From M3007 sp964484205 (lineage in GTDB: Bacteria > Bacteroidota > Bacteroidia > Chitinophagales > Saprospiraceae): a stretch of 64,000 nt of DNA. The stretch spans positions 1 through 64,000 of the forward strand of contig CAZAEZ010000003.1 in NCBI GenBank assembly GCA_964484205.1, read 5' to 3'. The notes beneath the pieces are model-generated. The model was not told the origin of the DNA, did no database searches, and saw only the letters and a program-made list of their open reading frames with translations. Each line of letters begins with the position of its first letter. Positions within the stretch are counted from its first letter, which is position 1. Position numbers and translations under genes: made by a program. Positions 25,518-34,717 of the stretch are shown here, piece after piece.

Positions 25518-25892
25518 ATGGAGCAAAGTCAAATCGAACAAGGCGCTCGCCTACAAAATCTGATTAAAGAACTGAAACACAATCAGGCGTCCTTTGCGCA
25601 AAGCCTTGGCATGACGCAACCCAACATCAGCCGCATGGTGACCGGCGAAAGCGCCATTTCCGTAAAAGTGCTAAACGGCATAACAAATACGTATAAAACG
25701 GTGAACCTCCATTGGCTGCTTACCGGCGAAGGGGAGATGTTCATGGCCCCCGATGCTGAAAGCCCGGCAATGGTTCGGGAGCCTTCGTCGACGTATCGAA
25801 CCGCCGGTAAAGGCAGGCTGGAGGAATTGGAAGCGCGCATTGAACGATTGGAAGAAGCGGTTAAGCGGCTGCTGGAGGAGTATGGGAAATAG
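25518..25892 (+). CDS. XRE-family helix-turn-helix regulator with coiled-coil tail
   Basis: The 124-residue DNA-binding protein has an HTH at residues about 10-60: ASFAQSLGMTQPNISRMVTGE shows the helix-turn-helix, followed by VNLHWLLTGEG, a common end of phage-type Cro/C1-like domains in Bacteroidota. The C-terminal residues about 95-124 (LEELEARIERLEEAVKRLLEE) have heptads expected for a coiled coil and dimerisation. It probably regulates itself and the divergent membrane protein gene through the nearby inverted repeat. Confidence 0.85.
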   Translation: MEQSQIEQGARLQNLIKELKHNQASFAQSLGMTQPNISRMVTGESAISVKVLNGITNTYKTVNLHWLLTGEGEMFMAPDAESPAMVREPSSTYRTAGKGRLEELEARIERLEEAVKRLLEEYGK

Positions 25893-25931
25893 TGTCATGA
25901 CCGGCGATATCCAGACAAACATCGACTATCC

Positions 25932-26456
25932 ATGCACTACAAACCATTCTACGCCGAATTCCCCAACATCGCTGCAGTGCAAACCCGTACGGTCACCGTA
26001 CCGGCGGGCGAGCAGGTACTGCCTATGGGACAATACGGATTTTTGCCCTCTTATTGTGTAGATAAAAAATGCGATTGCAGGCGGGCCATGATAAACGTCC
26101 ACCGTCCGGATATGGATTCGCAAGCGCCACCGCTTGCCATACTTTCTTACGGCTGGGAACCCCGGTCGTTTTACCGGAAATGGTCGCCGGAAATGCCGGA
26201 AGAAATGTTGAACTGGTTCAAAGGGCCGGCAGTTGAACCGATGCAGTCGCAAGGCCCGTATGCTGAAGAACTTCTGCAGCTGTTTAAAACCCTGCTTGAG
26301 GATAAGGAATACGCCAGGCGGTATATCCGGCATTACGTTTTGTTCAAATGGAAGATCGGCATGAAGTTGCCCAAAGACTTGCAACCCTGGTTGGGTCTGT
26401 TTCACGATTGTCCTTGTGGCAGCGGCGAGAAATTTAAGTTTTGCTGCGGAAAGTAA
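25932..26456 (+). CDS. SEC-C motif protein
   Basis: The 174-residue protein ends with CPCGSGEKFKFCCGK, a full SEC-C zinc motif (CxCx8CC), as in the SecA C-terminus. Two more Cys occur in DKKCDCRRAM (about residues 46-48), and the central LSYGWEPRSFYRKWSPEMPEEM block is characteristic of a small SEC-C family of unknown role. It starts 39 bp after the XRE gene. I see no catalytic motif; a zinc-dependent protein- or nucleic-acid-binding role is inferred only. Confidence 0.75.
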   Translation: MHYKPFYAEFPNIAAVQTRTVTVPAGEQVLPMGQYGFLPSYCVDKKCDCRRAMINVHRPDMDSQAPPLAILSYGWEPRSFYRKWSPEMPEEMLNWFKGPAVEPMQSQGPYAEELLQLFKTLLEDKEYARRYIRHYVLFKWKIGMKLPKDLQPWLGLFHDCPCGSGEKFKFCCGK

Positions 26457-26492
26457 GATTGAAATTAATTGTACCAGCAAAAAAACGACAAG

Positions 26493-27065
26493 CTAACCAA
26501 TCACCTTAAGCCGTTTCATTTCCCAAAAACATTTTGCCGTTACTTCAATATCCACCGCTGCATTGTGTGCCTCGTCAAAGTGCGTGCGAAAGAGTTTATA
26601 ATGCAACTCGGAAAGTTTGGGCCATTTATAACCATAGCGGCCAGGCAGGCGGCAGAAGTCGGTAGACAACTCCATAGTACAAAGTTTGGGCTTGCCGGGC
26701 AGACTGTTGTTCCGGCCGGCGCGGATTAGCTCGGCGCCCATAATCTTCTCGTCGAATTTCATATTGTGCGCCACAAGCATTACAGCCTCATCCAGCAAGG
26801 CTTCGAACAACTCAAGGATTGTATCCAGTGCCTCCCCTTCAGCCTTTGCTCGCTCGGTAGTGATGCCATGCAGCACTGCCGCCTCACGCGGAATGGTAAA
26901 TCCCTCCGGGTAGATGATGTGGTTGTCGGACTCCACCAGCCGCCCGTCATAGTCGTACAGCATCCACGCCAGCTGCACCATTCGCGGCCAATTGGCCGTG
27001 TCGGTTACCGGAGCATTCCAATTGCGCGGTAGTCCGGTGGTTTCCGTGTCGAAGAAAAGATACAT
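26493..27065 (-). CDS. DEDDh 3'-5' exonuclease (DnaQ-like)
   Basis: The ATG at 27065 gives 190 residues that start directly with the exonuclease fold. Motif ExoI is FFDTETTGLP (Asp6, Glu8), ExoII is LVAHNMKFDEKIMG (Asp in FDEK), and ExoIII is EAHNAAVDIEVT (His and Asp, five residues apart), which defines the DEDDh class with RNase T and Pol III epsilon. The enzyme would trim single-stranded DNA or RNA 3' ends. It lies after the SNF2 helicase on the same strand, about 59 bp from its stop, so the two may act together. Confidence 0.88.
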   Translation of the reverse strand: MYLFFDTETTGLPRNWNAPVTDTANWPRMVQLAWMLYDYDGRLVESDNHIIYPEGFTIPREAAVLHGITTERAKAEGEALDTILELFEALLDEAVMLVAHNMKFDEKIMGAELIRAGRNNSLPGKPKLCTMELSTDFCRLPGRYGYKWPKLSELHYKLFRTHFDEAHNAAVDIEVTAKCFWEMKRLKVIG

Positions 27066-27123
27066 GGTTAACGATAACGATAGGTTGAAATACTGTGACC
27101 AATGAATCTGACAGCGGGCATAC

Positions 27124-29685
27124 TCACCGCCCCAAACCACCCAACAATCCCCCCAACAACCGAACCGCATTTTCCACCACAGCCGCACTTTCCACCGGAA
27201 TTTTAAGATACGTCTGCCCGGTCTGTTCGTCGGTCGCTACGAGCGACTGAACCAATTCCTGCGTTTTTTCCGGGCTGCTCAGCGTTTCCGACAAGCCGGA
27301 CAGGAAGGATACGCCCGTCTGGATCAGCTCCTGCGGGGTAGCGGGCGCGGCGCCGGCAGTTGCGCGGGCGCGGGGTTGGGGTTCTGTGCGGGCGGGTTGT
27401 TTGTCGGGCTGCACATCGTCGTCGCCCGGGTAATTTTCCGGTTCGGACACAGAAGGCGCAGGCATGGGCAGTTCGAAATCCTCGCTTTCGGCCGGTTCCG
27501 GTTCGATTCCGGCGGGTTCGGGCCGGGGCAGTTGCCAGCTCTCCGTTGTGCTGAGCGTCTCGACGTTTTCCATAAATTTTTTAAACTTCGATTCGGACAT
27601 GAAGATCGTGTCGTCGCCCTCCGGGTCGAGCACGCCCTGGGCCATGGAGGCCTTGAACTCCAGTACGCCCAGCATGCGCTGTTCGATACTTTCGGCGCTC
27701 ACCATGTTGATGACCGTCACGTTGTCGGTTTGGCCCAGGCGGTGTATGCGGCCGATGCGCTGTTCGAGCACGGCGGGATTCCAGGGAATGTCGAGGTTGA
27801 TGAGCAGGGACGCAGCCTGCAGGTTGAGGCCCACGCCGCCGGCGTCGGTGGAGAGGAACACCCGACAATCGGGGTCCTTGTGAAAGCGCTCGAGCAGATC
27901 GGCCCGGTCGGCGCTGGGGATGCCGCCGTGCAGGTAGGCGTAGCCGGTTTCGCGGGCTTCGAGCTCCTGCGCCACTAAGCGGGTCATGCGCTCCCACTGG
28001 CTGAAGATGACGATCTTTTGCTCGTGGTCGGCCAGGGCTTCTTCGAAAATACAGAGCAGCTCGTCGATCTTGGTATCGAAGCGGGTTTGCTGGTCGAGTA
28101 CGTAGGTGCTGTCGGCCACCATGCGCATCTTGGAGAGGCAAAGGATGAGCATGCGCCGGTCTTTTTCATTCAGGAAATGGAAGCGCCGCCACTTGGCTAC
28201 GAGGCGCGCCACGGCGTCGGCCAGCTCGAGGTGGATGTCCTTTTGCTGGCGCGTCATGGGCACGAACAGCACCTTGTCCATGCGTTTGGGCATGTCTTTG
28301 TGCACTTCTTTTTTCAGGCGGCGGATGAGGCAGTTCGACAGCGATTCCCCGATTTCTTTGAGATTTTTATAGCCGATCACCTGGCCGTTTTCGCCGGTGA
28401 TCTGGTAGCGGTCGAGGAAGCGGTACAGGGGCGGCAGTTTGTACTGATCGACAAACTGGACGACGGCGTACAGCTCCTCCAGTTTGTTTTCCAGAGGCGT
28501 GCCCGTGAGCACAAAACAATAGGGCGTTTGCACCTTTTTGAGTTGGATGGAAACCTTGGTGCGAAAGTTTTTGATGCGTTGGGCCTCGTCGATGATGAGC
28601 AGGTCGGCGCCGAGTTGTTGCAGTTCTTCCGTATCGTTCGCCATGGTGTTGTAGCTGATGATGTGGAAAAAGGCCTCGCTGTTGGCGTACTGCTCGACGC
28701 GTTTTGTTTTCAAACCCTCCACAACGTGCACCGGCGCGTCGCTGAATTTTTCAATTTCCGTTTTCCACTGGTATTTCAAAGATGTCGGACACACCACCAG
28801 GGCTTTCTGGATATTCAGTTCGCGGCGCAGCAGCTCAGCCGCACCGATAGCCTGGATCGTTTTGCCAAGGCCCATTTCATCGGCAATCAAACAACGGCCC
28901 GCATGGGCGGCAAACCAGACGCCGCGTTTTTGGTAGGCAAACAAGCGGGCTTTCAGCAGGCGGTTGAAATAGGGGCTGTCGGGACCTTTTGGCAACAATT
29001 TTTTCAATAAGGCTTTCCGGCGCAAACCCTCCCGGCGCTCCGCGATCAGGTCGAGCGCATCAGGGTGGCACTGAAAGCCGGGCTGAATGCCGCGGGCTTC
29101 TTCCAGTACAATTTCAAAATGGGCAAAGCCGTGTTCCGTGAGATAACCCTCCGGATCGAACCAATTGGCGGCCCAACGGCGGAGCCGTTTTTCCATTGCT
29201 GTACCGATGCACAGCCGGACTTGCGGCCCCTGGCGGTAATCCACGTACACCGAGGCCTGCGCCGGACGGTAGCCGGCAGCCAGCAGTTTTTTGGCGCCGC
29301 GTTGTTTGCCTACCCGGTGCAGGGTTGCACTGATGTGTTTGCACAGCCCGAGGCGGTTGGTTTTGAAATCCTGGCAGCTGCAGGAATTCCCGACCCAGGT
29401 CAGCGTATTTTCCGGCGGCAGTCCTTTTTTGGGCAGGGCCGTGCGGATGTCTACCCGGTAGCTATTCTTCGTAGCCGGATTCCAAACGCTGAACTCTGAA
29501 AACACCGGGTGCGCGCCGGTGTTCGTCACCAGGAATTCGTTCTCTTCGCCGAATTGTTTGCGCAGGCCCAGTTGCCAGAGGTCGAGCTGCATATCCTGCG
29601 GGCGGCGGTGGTAGGATACGCGGATTTTCTTTTTGGCTTTGGTTTTTTTGGTCGCTTTTTTACCGGTGGGTGCGGACTTGGCCAT
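27124..29685 (-). CDS. SNF2-family helicase with N-terminal SWIM zinc finger
   Basis: The 853-residue DNA translocase. A very basic N-terminus (Lys-rich, residues 1-25) is followed by a SWIM finger: CSCQDF (Cys102, Cys104) and LCKH (Cys115, His117). The Swi2/Snf2 ATPase follows: LADEMGLGKT-type motif I (ADEMGLGKTIQAIG), CPTSLKYQW (Ia), IIDEAQRIKN (II, DEAQ), LTGTPLENKLEELY (III), FSQWERM (IV), STDAGGVGLNLQAA (V) and QRIGRIHRLGQ (VI). The last about 150 residues are acidic, Pro-rich and low-complexity. It remodels protein-DNA complexes; the target is unknown. It forms a minus-strand pair with the DEDDh exonuclease. Confidence 0.92.
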   Translation of the reverse strand: MAKSAPTGKKATKKTKAKKKIRVSYHRRPQDMQLDLWQLGLRKQFGEENEFLVTNTGAHPVFSEFSVWNPATKNSYRVDIRTALPKKGLPPENTLTWVGNSCSCQDFKTNRLGLCKHISATLHRVGKQRGAKKLLAAGYRPAQASVYVDYRQGPQVRLCIGTAMEKRLRRWAANWFDPEGYLTEHGFAHFEIVLEEARGIQPGFQCHPDALDLIAERREGLRRKALLKKLLPKGPDSPYFNRLLKARLFAYQKRGVWFAAHAGRCLIADEMGLGKTIQAIGAAELLRRELNIQKALVVCPTSLKYQWKTEIEKFSDAPVHVVEGLKTKRVEQYANSEAFFHIISYNTMANDTEELQQLGADLLIIDEAQRIKNFRTKVSIQLKKVQTPYCFVLTGTPLENKLEELYAVVQFVDQYKLPPLYRFLDRYQITGENGQVIGYKNLKEIGESLSNCLIRRLKKEVHKDMPKRMDKVLFVPMTRQQKDIHLELADAVARLVAKWRRFHFLNEKDRRMLILCLSKMRMVADSTYVLDQQTRFDTKIDELLCIFEEALADHEQKIVIFSQWERMTRLVAQELEARETGYAYLHGGIPSADRADLLERFHKDPDCRVFLSTDAGGVGLNLQAASLLINLDIPWNPAVLEQRIGRIHRLGQTDNVTVINMVSAESIEQRMLGVLEFKASMAQGVLDPEGDDTIFMSESKFKKFMENVETLSTTESWQLPRPEPAGIEPEPAESEDFELPMPAPSVSEPENYPGDDDVQPDKQPARTEPQPRARATAGAAPATPQELIQTGVSFLSGLSETLSSPEKTQELVQSLVATDEQTGQTYLKIPVESAAVVENAVRLLGGLLGGLGR

Positions 29686-29739
29686 GGTATCTGCTGTTGA
29701 ACTTGTTTTTGTGTTGCTGCGGGATACGAATCGGAATAG

Positions 29740-29853
29740 TTATCTATCGCTTCCTGCTCTTTTTCTTTCGTTTATTTTTCGGCTGGTATCGGTCAAGGTA
29801 TCGTAAGCTTCGTACCAGGCATCGGGATTTTTAGCAAAAGCAGGCGGCTGCAT
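29740..29853 (-). CDS. Small hydrophilic hypothetical protein
   Basis: A 37-codon frame begins MQPPAFAKNPDAWYEAYDT and ends in RKINERKRAGSDR, an amphipathic, charged composition that looks coding rather than random. A TAAATTTG box (29889-29882) lies 28 bp upstream of the ATG on the same strand. The frame is open further upstream without another ATG. It is placed just before the SNF2 gene. No family is recognised. Confidence 0.4.
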   Translation of the reverse strand: MQPPAFAKNPDAWYEAYDTLTDTSRKINERKRAGSDR

Positions 29854-29881
29854 ATATTTGAGATGTTGATTGGCGTAACAA

Positions 29882-29889
29882 CGCAAATT
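29882..29889 (-). promoter_or_regulatory. Putative -7 box upstream of the small ORF and SNF2 gene
   Basis: TAAATTTG on the minus strand matches TAnnTTTG exactly. No -33 TTG at standard spacing was found. It could drive the small ORF and the SNF2-exonuclease genes. Confidence 0.35.
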
Positions 29890-29988
29890 TAACCGGCTAA
29901 TGTGGAATTCTGTGCGTGGATTTGCCAGATCGATACAGCGGGGTTATTATACACCTGGTTAACCTATCTTCGTACACACTTTTTGATT

Positions 29989-31713
29989 ATGTTTTCTATC
30001 AACAACTTTGAATCCGCCATACCCCAAAAAATCCTCGCCCGCGGCCAGGACTATTTCGACTCGGGGGCCGTGTATGAACTCGAAGAACTGGAGCCCGGCG
30101 TATGGCAGGCGGCGGTGGAAGGCACGGCGCCTTATGAGGTGGTGGCTATTTTTACAAAAAAACAGCAGGTTGAGGGCATTACCTGCAATTGTCCTTATGA
30201 CGAAGGCATCTGTAAACACGCCGTAGCCGTACTGTTCTCGATCCGGGAACAGTTGGCACAGCCGAAAAGCAAGCGGCCCAAAGCGCGGCAACCGAATTTT
30301 GAAGACCTGCTTCTGAAACTGGAGGCCGACGAGCTGCGCGATTTTATCCGCAGCCAGCACCTGGAAGACCAGAATTTCGGCGAGAAGTTTATGGTTTTTT
30401 TTGCCGGTAAAGTCCCCGGTATCGACGTGGCGGGGAAGTACGCCGCCCTGATTCGCCAAAGCATAAACCGGTATTCCGACAGGGGTTTTATCGACTACCG
30501 CGGTACTTACGACCTCAGCCGTGAACTCCAGCCGGTCCTGATTGCCTCGGAAACTGCGCTTGCGCGAAAAGAATTTTCGATAGCGTTGGCTATTTTGAAA
30601 GCGCTGTTAAAGGAGTTGCTGCCGGTCATTGAATCCTGCGACGATTCCTCCGGCAGCATCGGCGGCACGCTCTCGAATGCAATATCGATCATTGAACAAA
30701 TTTCGGAAACCGATTCGCTGCCCCCCTCAATTGCTGCGGATATCCTGGACTATACCGAATCCTCTCTGAAAGCCAATATCTGGTTCGATTACGGCGATTT
30801 TGGCTACCAACTGCTGGTCGCCGCCGCGAATGCGGCCAGCCGGATCGATCCCGAGCGGTATTTATCCCTGTTGGATACGCTGAAAAAAGCTCAAACCGGG
30901 GCGTACGACGAGTATAGCCGCAACTATTTAACCAAAGAAAAAATCCGGTTTCTCCGGACGATCGGTCGCACGGCCGAAGCGGACAAACTGACAGCCCAAA
31001 ACCTGGACATTACCGGCGTGCGCAAGGCCGAGGTGGAAAAAGCAGTAGCGGCTGCCGATTTCGACCGCGCCAAACAGCTGCTCTTAGATGGCATCCGGCT
31101 CGCAGAAGAAAAGCGGCATCCGGGAACTGTCGAAAGCTGGGAAATCATGCTGCTCGACATTGCAAAACATGAGAACGACACCGAACGAATCCGGCACTAT
31201 GCCAAAAAATTCGCCTTAGATCGCAGTTTCAGGCAGCAGTATTACCTGGAATGGAAACATAGCTTCTCTGCTACAGAATGGCCCGCCGTCATTGAACAGC
31301 ATATCCGGGAAGTTACCGAAGCCGAACAAAACCGGCCGCGGCGCGGCGCCTGGGACAAACTGGATCATGCCCTCTTCCTGCATTTCTCACCCATTTACAT
31401 CCAGGAACAACAATGGGAGCGCCTGCTGCAACTGCTGCCCACCGACGCTGACCTCCACACCCTGAACACGGTACATTCCCACCTCTGCCCGCGTTACCCC
31501 GCCGAAATGCTGGCCCGTTACATGCCCGTACTCGAAGCGGAAGCCGAGCGCGCCAACAGCCGCAACGACTACCGCCGCCTGGCAGCAATCATGCAAACGT
31601 TGAAACACGATATCTCCGGAAGCCATGAAGCCGTGAAAGCCCTCGCCTGGGAACTGCTGGAACGGTATCCGAGGCGATCAGCAATGGCGGAGGAATTCAG
31701 GCAATTGCTGTGA
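29989..31713 (+). CDS. SWIM zinc finger protein with helical repeats
   Basis: From the ATG at 29989 (574 residues), residues about 1-85 contain the opening typical of SWIM proteins (FESAIPQKILARGQDYFDSGAV) and the finger ITCNCPYDEGICKH (Cys66, Cys68, Cys75, His77). The rest, residues about 110-574, is all-helical with TPR-like pairs (DFDRAKQLLLDGIRLAEEK and similar). SWIM fingers bind DNA or protein. It is divergent from the SNF2-SWIM helicase, a pairing seen in many bacteria, so it may be the helicase's partner. A TATCTTCG box occurs 23 bp before the start. Confidence 0.82.
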   Translation: MFSINNFESAIPQKILARGQDYFDSGAVYELEELEPGVWQAAVEGTAPYEVVAIFTKKQQVEGITCNCPYDEGICKHAVAVLFSIREQLAQPKSKRPKARQPNFEDLLLKLEADELRDFIRSQHLEDQNFGEKFMVFFAGKVPGIDVAGKYAALIRQSINRYSDRGFIDYRGTYDLSRELQPVLIASETALARKEFSIALAILKALLKELLPVIESCDDSSGSIGGTLSNAISIIEQISETDSLPPSIAADILDYTESSLKANIWFDYGDFGYQLLVAAANAASRIDPERYLSLLDTLKKAQTGAYDEYSRNYLTKEKIRFLRTIGRTAEADKLTAQNLDITGVRKAEVEKAVAAADFDRAKQLLLDGIRLAEEKRHPGTVESWEIMLLDIAKHENDTERIRHYAKKFALDRSFRQQYYLEWKHSFSATEWPAVIEQHIREVTEAEQNRPRRGAWDKLDHALFLHFSPIYIQEQQWERLLQLLPTDADLHTLNTVHSHLCPRYPAEMLARYMPVLEAEAERANSRNDYRRLAAIMQTLKHDISGSHEAVKALAWELLERYPRRSAMAEEFRQLL

Positions 31714-31832
31714 TCGCCAGTGCAAAACGGTTGCTATATTTCTGGTATGTAATTAAAAAAAATATATTGAAACGCCACAAAATGTTTTAAACACTGCGCC
31801 GCACCCCTGATATTTGTTGAAAAAAGATAACC

Positions 31833-32836
31833 ATGGAAAGCAAAGGCGAAGTGCTCATTTATGAAAGCGCCGACCAGCAAACGCAGGTCGAGGTCAAACT
31901 GGAAGCCGATACGGTTTGGCTTACGCAAAAACAGATGGGAGAGTTGTTCCAAACTACTCCACAAAACATCACAGTTCACCTGAAAAATATTTATGACGAG
32001 GGTGAATTGGAAGAACCGGCAACTTGTAAAGAATATTTACAAGTTCAAACCGAAGGCAGCCGCCAGGTCCCCGGCAGGTAAAGTTTTACAACCTGGACGT
32101 CATTATTTCGGTAGGCTACCGGGTCAATTCCAAACGCGGCACCCAATTCCGAATCTGGGCCACCCAACGCCTGAAAGACTACCTCGTACGCGGCTATACG
32201 CTCAATGAAAAACGGCTGAAACAATTTGCCGAAAACCTGCGCGACCTCGAACAAACCGTTCAGCTAATCCACCAAACCGGGCAATCCGGCACACTCCTCG
32301 AACACGAAGCCAAGGGCCTGCTCGACATCATCACCCACTACACCCAAAGCTTCGTCCTGCTCAATCAATTCGACAGCCAGGATTTGCCCGTCCGCGAGGT
32401 AAACGAAAACATCACTTATGAAATTGAATACGCCGAGGCGGCATCCGCCATCGCTGAACTGAAGAAACAACTCATCGCCCAAAAGGAAGCCACCGAACTG
32501 TTCGGCAACCAGAAGGACGACAGCTTCCAGGGAATCCTCGGAAATATTGTGCAAACCTTCGGCGGCTAATACCTTTACCGCAGCATGGAGGAACAAACCG
32601 CCAACCTGCTTTACCTCACCATCAAAAACCACCCCTTCAACGACGGCAACAAACGCATCGGCGCCTTCCTCTTCATCTGGTTTCTGGAGAAAAACAAACA
32701 CCGGTTTAAAAAATCCGGGGAACTGAAGATCAACGACAATGCCTTGGTAGCGTTGGCGCTGTTAGTGGCGCAAAGCGATCCCGCCGACAAAGAATTGATG
32801 GTAAAACTGATTATTAATCTCGTCAACAACCGGTAA
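31833..32836 (+). pseudogene. Broken RhuM-Fic gene
   Basis: The N-terminal RhuM part (MESKGEVLIYESADQ, VWLTQKQMGELFQTT, NIYDEGELEEPATCKEYLQVQTEG) reads to about 32067. It is then interrupted by a frame change in a CCCC run, after which VKFYNLDVIISVGYRVNSKRG, FRIWATQRLKDYLVRGY and further helices follow in another frame. A TAA at 32567-32569 stops that frame. The same frame resumes at once with YRSMEEQTANLLYLTIKNHPFNDGNKRIGAFLF, the Fic/Doc signature, to 32836. Intact relatives of about 330 residues are Fic-type AMP-transferases or Doc-like toxins. Two lesions make loss of function likely. Confidence 0.8.
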
Positions 32837-33316
32837 AACTATCGCCGCCTAAGCGCCTCCCGGCCAATGTTCATAATTACGCGGATGCACGGTGTAAAAA
32901 ATTGCAATGATGAAATGCTGCTCCTTTAACATACTTTTGTCAGTGCGAAGGGTCAACTGACGGAATTTGCATAAATTCAGTCAATAAACTGACGGAATTT
33001 GCATTTCGTGTAAAATTGAATCTTTATGCCGACGGGAGCAGCGAGCCTCTGTAGTATGCCGTCAATTCGGAAATTCAATGGAATCTGGTGGTTATGCAGG
33101 AGGCCTGCCCGTTTGGGGAAGTGGGGTGCAGGTGTAAGAAAAAATCTTATCCATGACGTACCCGATAGGGTATAAACAACCTGCAAAATAAAAGATTTAT
33201 ACCCTATCGGGTGCAAACGCATAATAAGCGCAGGGAAAGCAACAATGTATCGCCGAAAACCCGAACCCCAAGACCCAAAAAAACAAACCACAAAAACCAC
33301 GGTTTTAATACCCAAT
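32837..33316. other. Repeat-bearing spacer
   Basis: Two direct copies of ACTGACGGAATTTGCAT lie at about 32955-33006. A perfect inverted repeat with 16-nt arms, CCCGATAGGGTATAAA at 33161-33176 and its complement at 33196-33211, lies upstream of the MBL gene and may be a terminator-like or control hairpin. I see no real coding frame. Confidence 0.55.
33161..33211. repeat. Perfect 16-nt inverted repeat
   Basis: Arms 33161-33176 and 33196-33211 with a 19-nt spacer. The exact symmetry and the position about 105 bp before the MBL gene suggest a regulatory hairpin or a protein-binding site; it is not followed by a T-run on the plus strand. Confidence 0.6.
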
Positions 33317-34354
33317 ATGAATTTCAAACAATTTGGCGGCAGAGTAACCGACGCATTAAAGGCGCAGTACGCGCGTTCACCCAATTGGAAAAACGGGCGT
33401 TTTCAGAACCTGGAAAACACGGACTTTGCAGTTAGCCTGTCGAAGATGCCGGGCATCCTGTACAAACAATTTGCCGGCAGGAACAACCGGCAACCGCAGC
33501 GGCCGCTGCCCGTCGCGCCCTTTGACAAAAACGAATTTCTGGCCCCGGCGCCTGAGACGAAATTTCACTGGTACGGACACTCCGTCGTGTTGATGCGCAT
33601 GAACGGCAAAAACCTGCTCATCGACCCCATGCTAGGCCCCGATACCACCCCGATTGCCCCCATGACCACGAAGCGCTTTTCGGAAAACACCTTGTCGTAC
33701 ACAGACGATTTTCCGGAAATCGATTTGATGTTGCTGACCCACGACCACTACGACCACCTCGATTTTGCCAGCATTCAAAAACTGAAAACCAAAACCCGGC
33801 AGTACTTCGTGGCACTGGGCGTCAAACGGCACCTGGTCAGCTGGGGCGTTGCACCGGATCTGGTCACGGAATTCGACTGGTGGGACCAGCATTCACTGGG
33901 CGACATTTCCTTCACCTTCACCCCGACCCGCCATTTCTCCGGCCGGGGGCTGACCGACCGCCAGCAAACGCTCTGGGGCGGCTGGGCGTTCAAAACGGCA
34001 CAGGAAAACATCTGGTTCAGCGGCGACGGCGGGTATGGCAAGCATTTCCATGAAATTGGAAAGCGACTAGGCCCTTTCGATTTTGCCTTCATGGAATGCG
34101 GCCAATACAACGAAGACTGGCGCCCGGTTCACCTGTTTCCCGACGAAAGCGTGCAAGCTGCCCTCGACGCCGGCGCAAAAAAGGCGATGCCCGTCCACTG
34201 GGGCGGTTTCGACCTGTCGTATCAGCATAGCTGGACGCAGCCTGCGGAGGATTTTATAGAAGCGGCTATCAAAAACAGGCTTAATTTTTATGTGCCGGCA
34301 TTGGGAAAGCAGTTTTACCCCAATTCAAGTTTTCAGGAGAAGTGGTGGGTTTAA
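33317..34354 (+). CDS. MBL-fold hydrolase, NAPE-PLD/UlaG-like
   Basis: I choose the ATG at 33317 (345 residues) because the upstream extension is Lys/Pro-rich and unlike the family. Metallo-beta-lactamase fold: WYGHSVVLMRMNGKNLLIDPML, the metal motif THDHYDHLD (His142, His144, Asp146, His147), HFSGRG with a third metal ligand, and WFSGDGGYGKHF with the bridging Asp. Residues VHLFPDESVQAALDAGAKKAMPVHWGGFDL follow, as in NAPE-PLD-like proteins. A phosphodiesterase or lactonase acting on lipids or small molecules is likely; the substrate is unknown. Confidence 0.88.
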   Translation: MNFKQFGGRVTDALKAQYARSPNWKNGRFQNLENTDFAVSLSKMPGILYKQFAGRNNRQPQRPLPVAPFDKNEFLAPAPETKFHWYGHSVVLMRMNGKNLLIDPMLGPDTTPIAPMTTKRFSENTLSYTDDFPEIDLMLLTHDHYDHLDFASIQKLKTKTRQYFVALGVKRHLVSWGVAPDLVTEFDWWDQHSLGDISFTFTPTRHFSGRGLTDRQQTLWGGWAFKTAQENIWFSGDGGYGKHFHEIGKRLGPFDFAFMECGQYNEDWRPVHLFPDESVQAALDAGAKKAMPVHWGGFDLSYQHSWTQPAEDFIEAAIKNRLNFYVPALGKQFYPNSSFQEKWWV

Positions 34355-34417
34355 GTATAATCGTCCGGATATCCCATCTTGGGCTAAAACCCCTAAATTT
34401 GTATTCAAAAAAACAAC

Positions 34418-34717
34418 ATGCCCACTACAACACAGGTAAAGCCCGTTTTCTCCGATTTCCTTTTTTGGGACAGCGACCCGGAGAAAATGGATTTTGAGCG
34501 TGACCGCAACAAAGTTATCCGGCGGGTTTTTGAATTGGGCTTGATCGAAGATGTTGTAGAGGCCCTGTGGTTTTACAAAAAGGAACATCTCATCGAAGCC
34601 CTTACGTCGGCTGCTTATCTGCCTGAAAATGCCATATTGTTGGCATCGGCCCTGTTTCATCTCAAACCGGAAGATTTCAAATGCTCCACCTCGAAGCAGT
34701 TACACCCACTCTCCTGA
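34418..34717 (+). CDS. Putative antitoxin partner of AbiEii-type toxin
   Basis: The 99-residue protein (FSDFLFWDSDPEKMDFERDRNKVIRRVFELG, then a helical C-terminal half) has the layout of small proteins coded directly upstream of AbiEii-like nucleotidyltransferases in Bacteroidota. It overlaps the next gene by 37 bp, pointing to translational coupling. By analogy with type IV toxin-antitoxin pairs it could neutralise the downstream enzyme, but that is inference from position. Confidence 0.65.
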   Translation: MPTTTQVKPVFSDFLFWDSDPEKMDFERDRNKVIRRVFELGLIEDVVEALWFYKKEHLIEALTSAAYLPENAILLASALFHLKPEDFKCSTSKQLHPLS

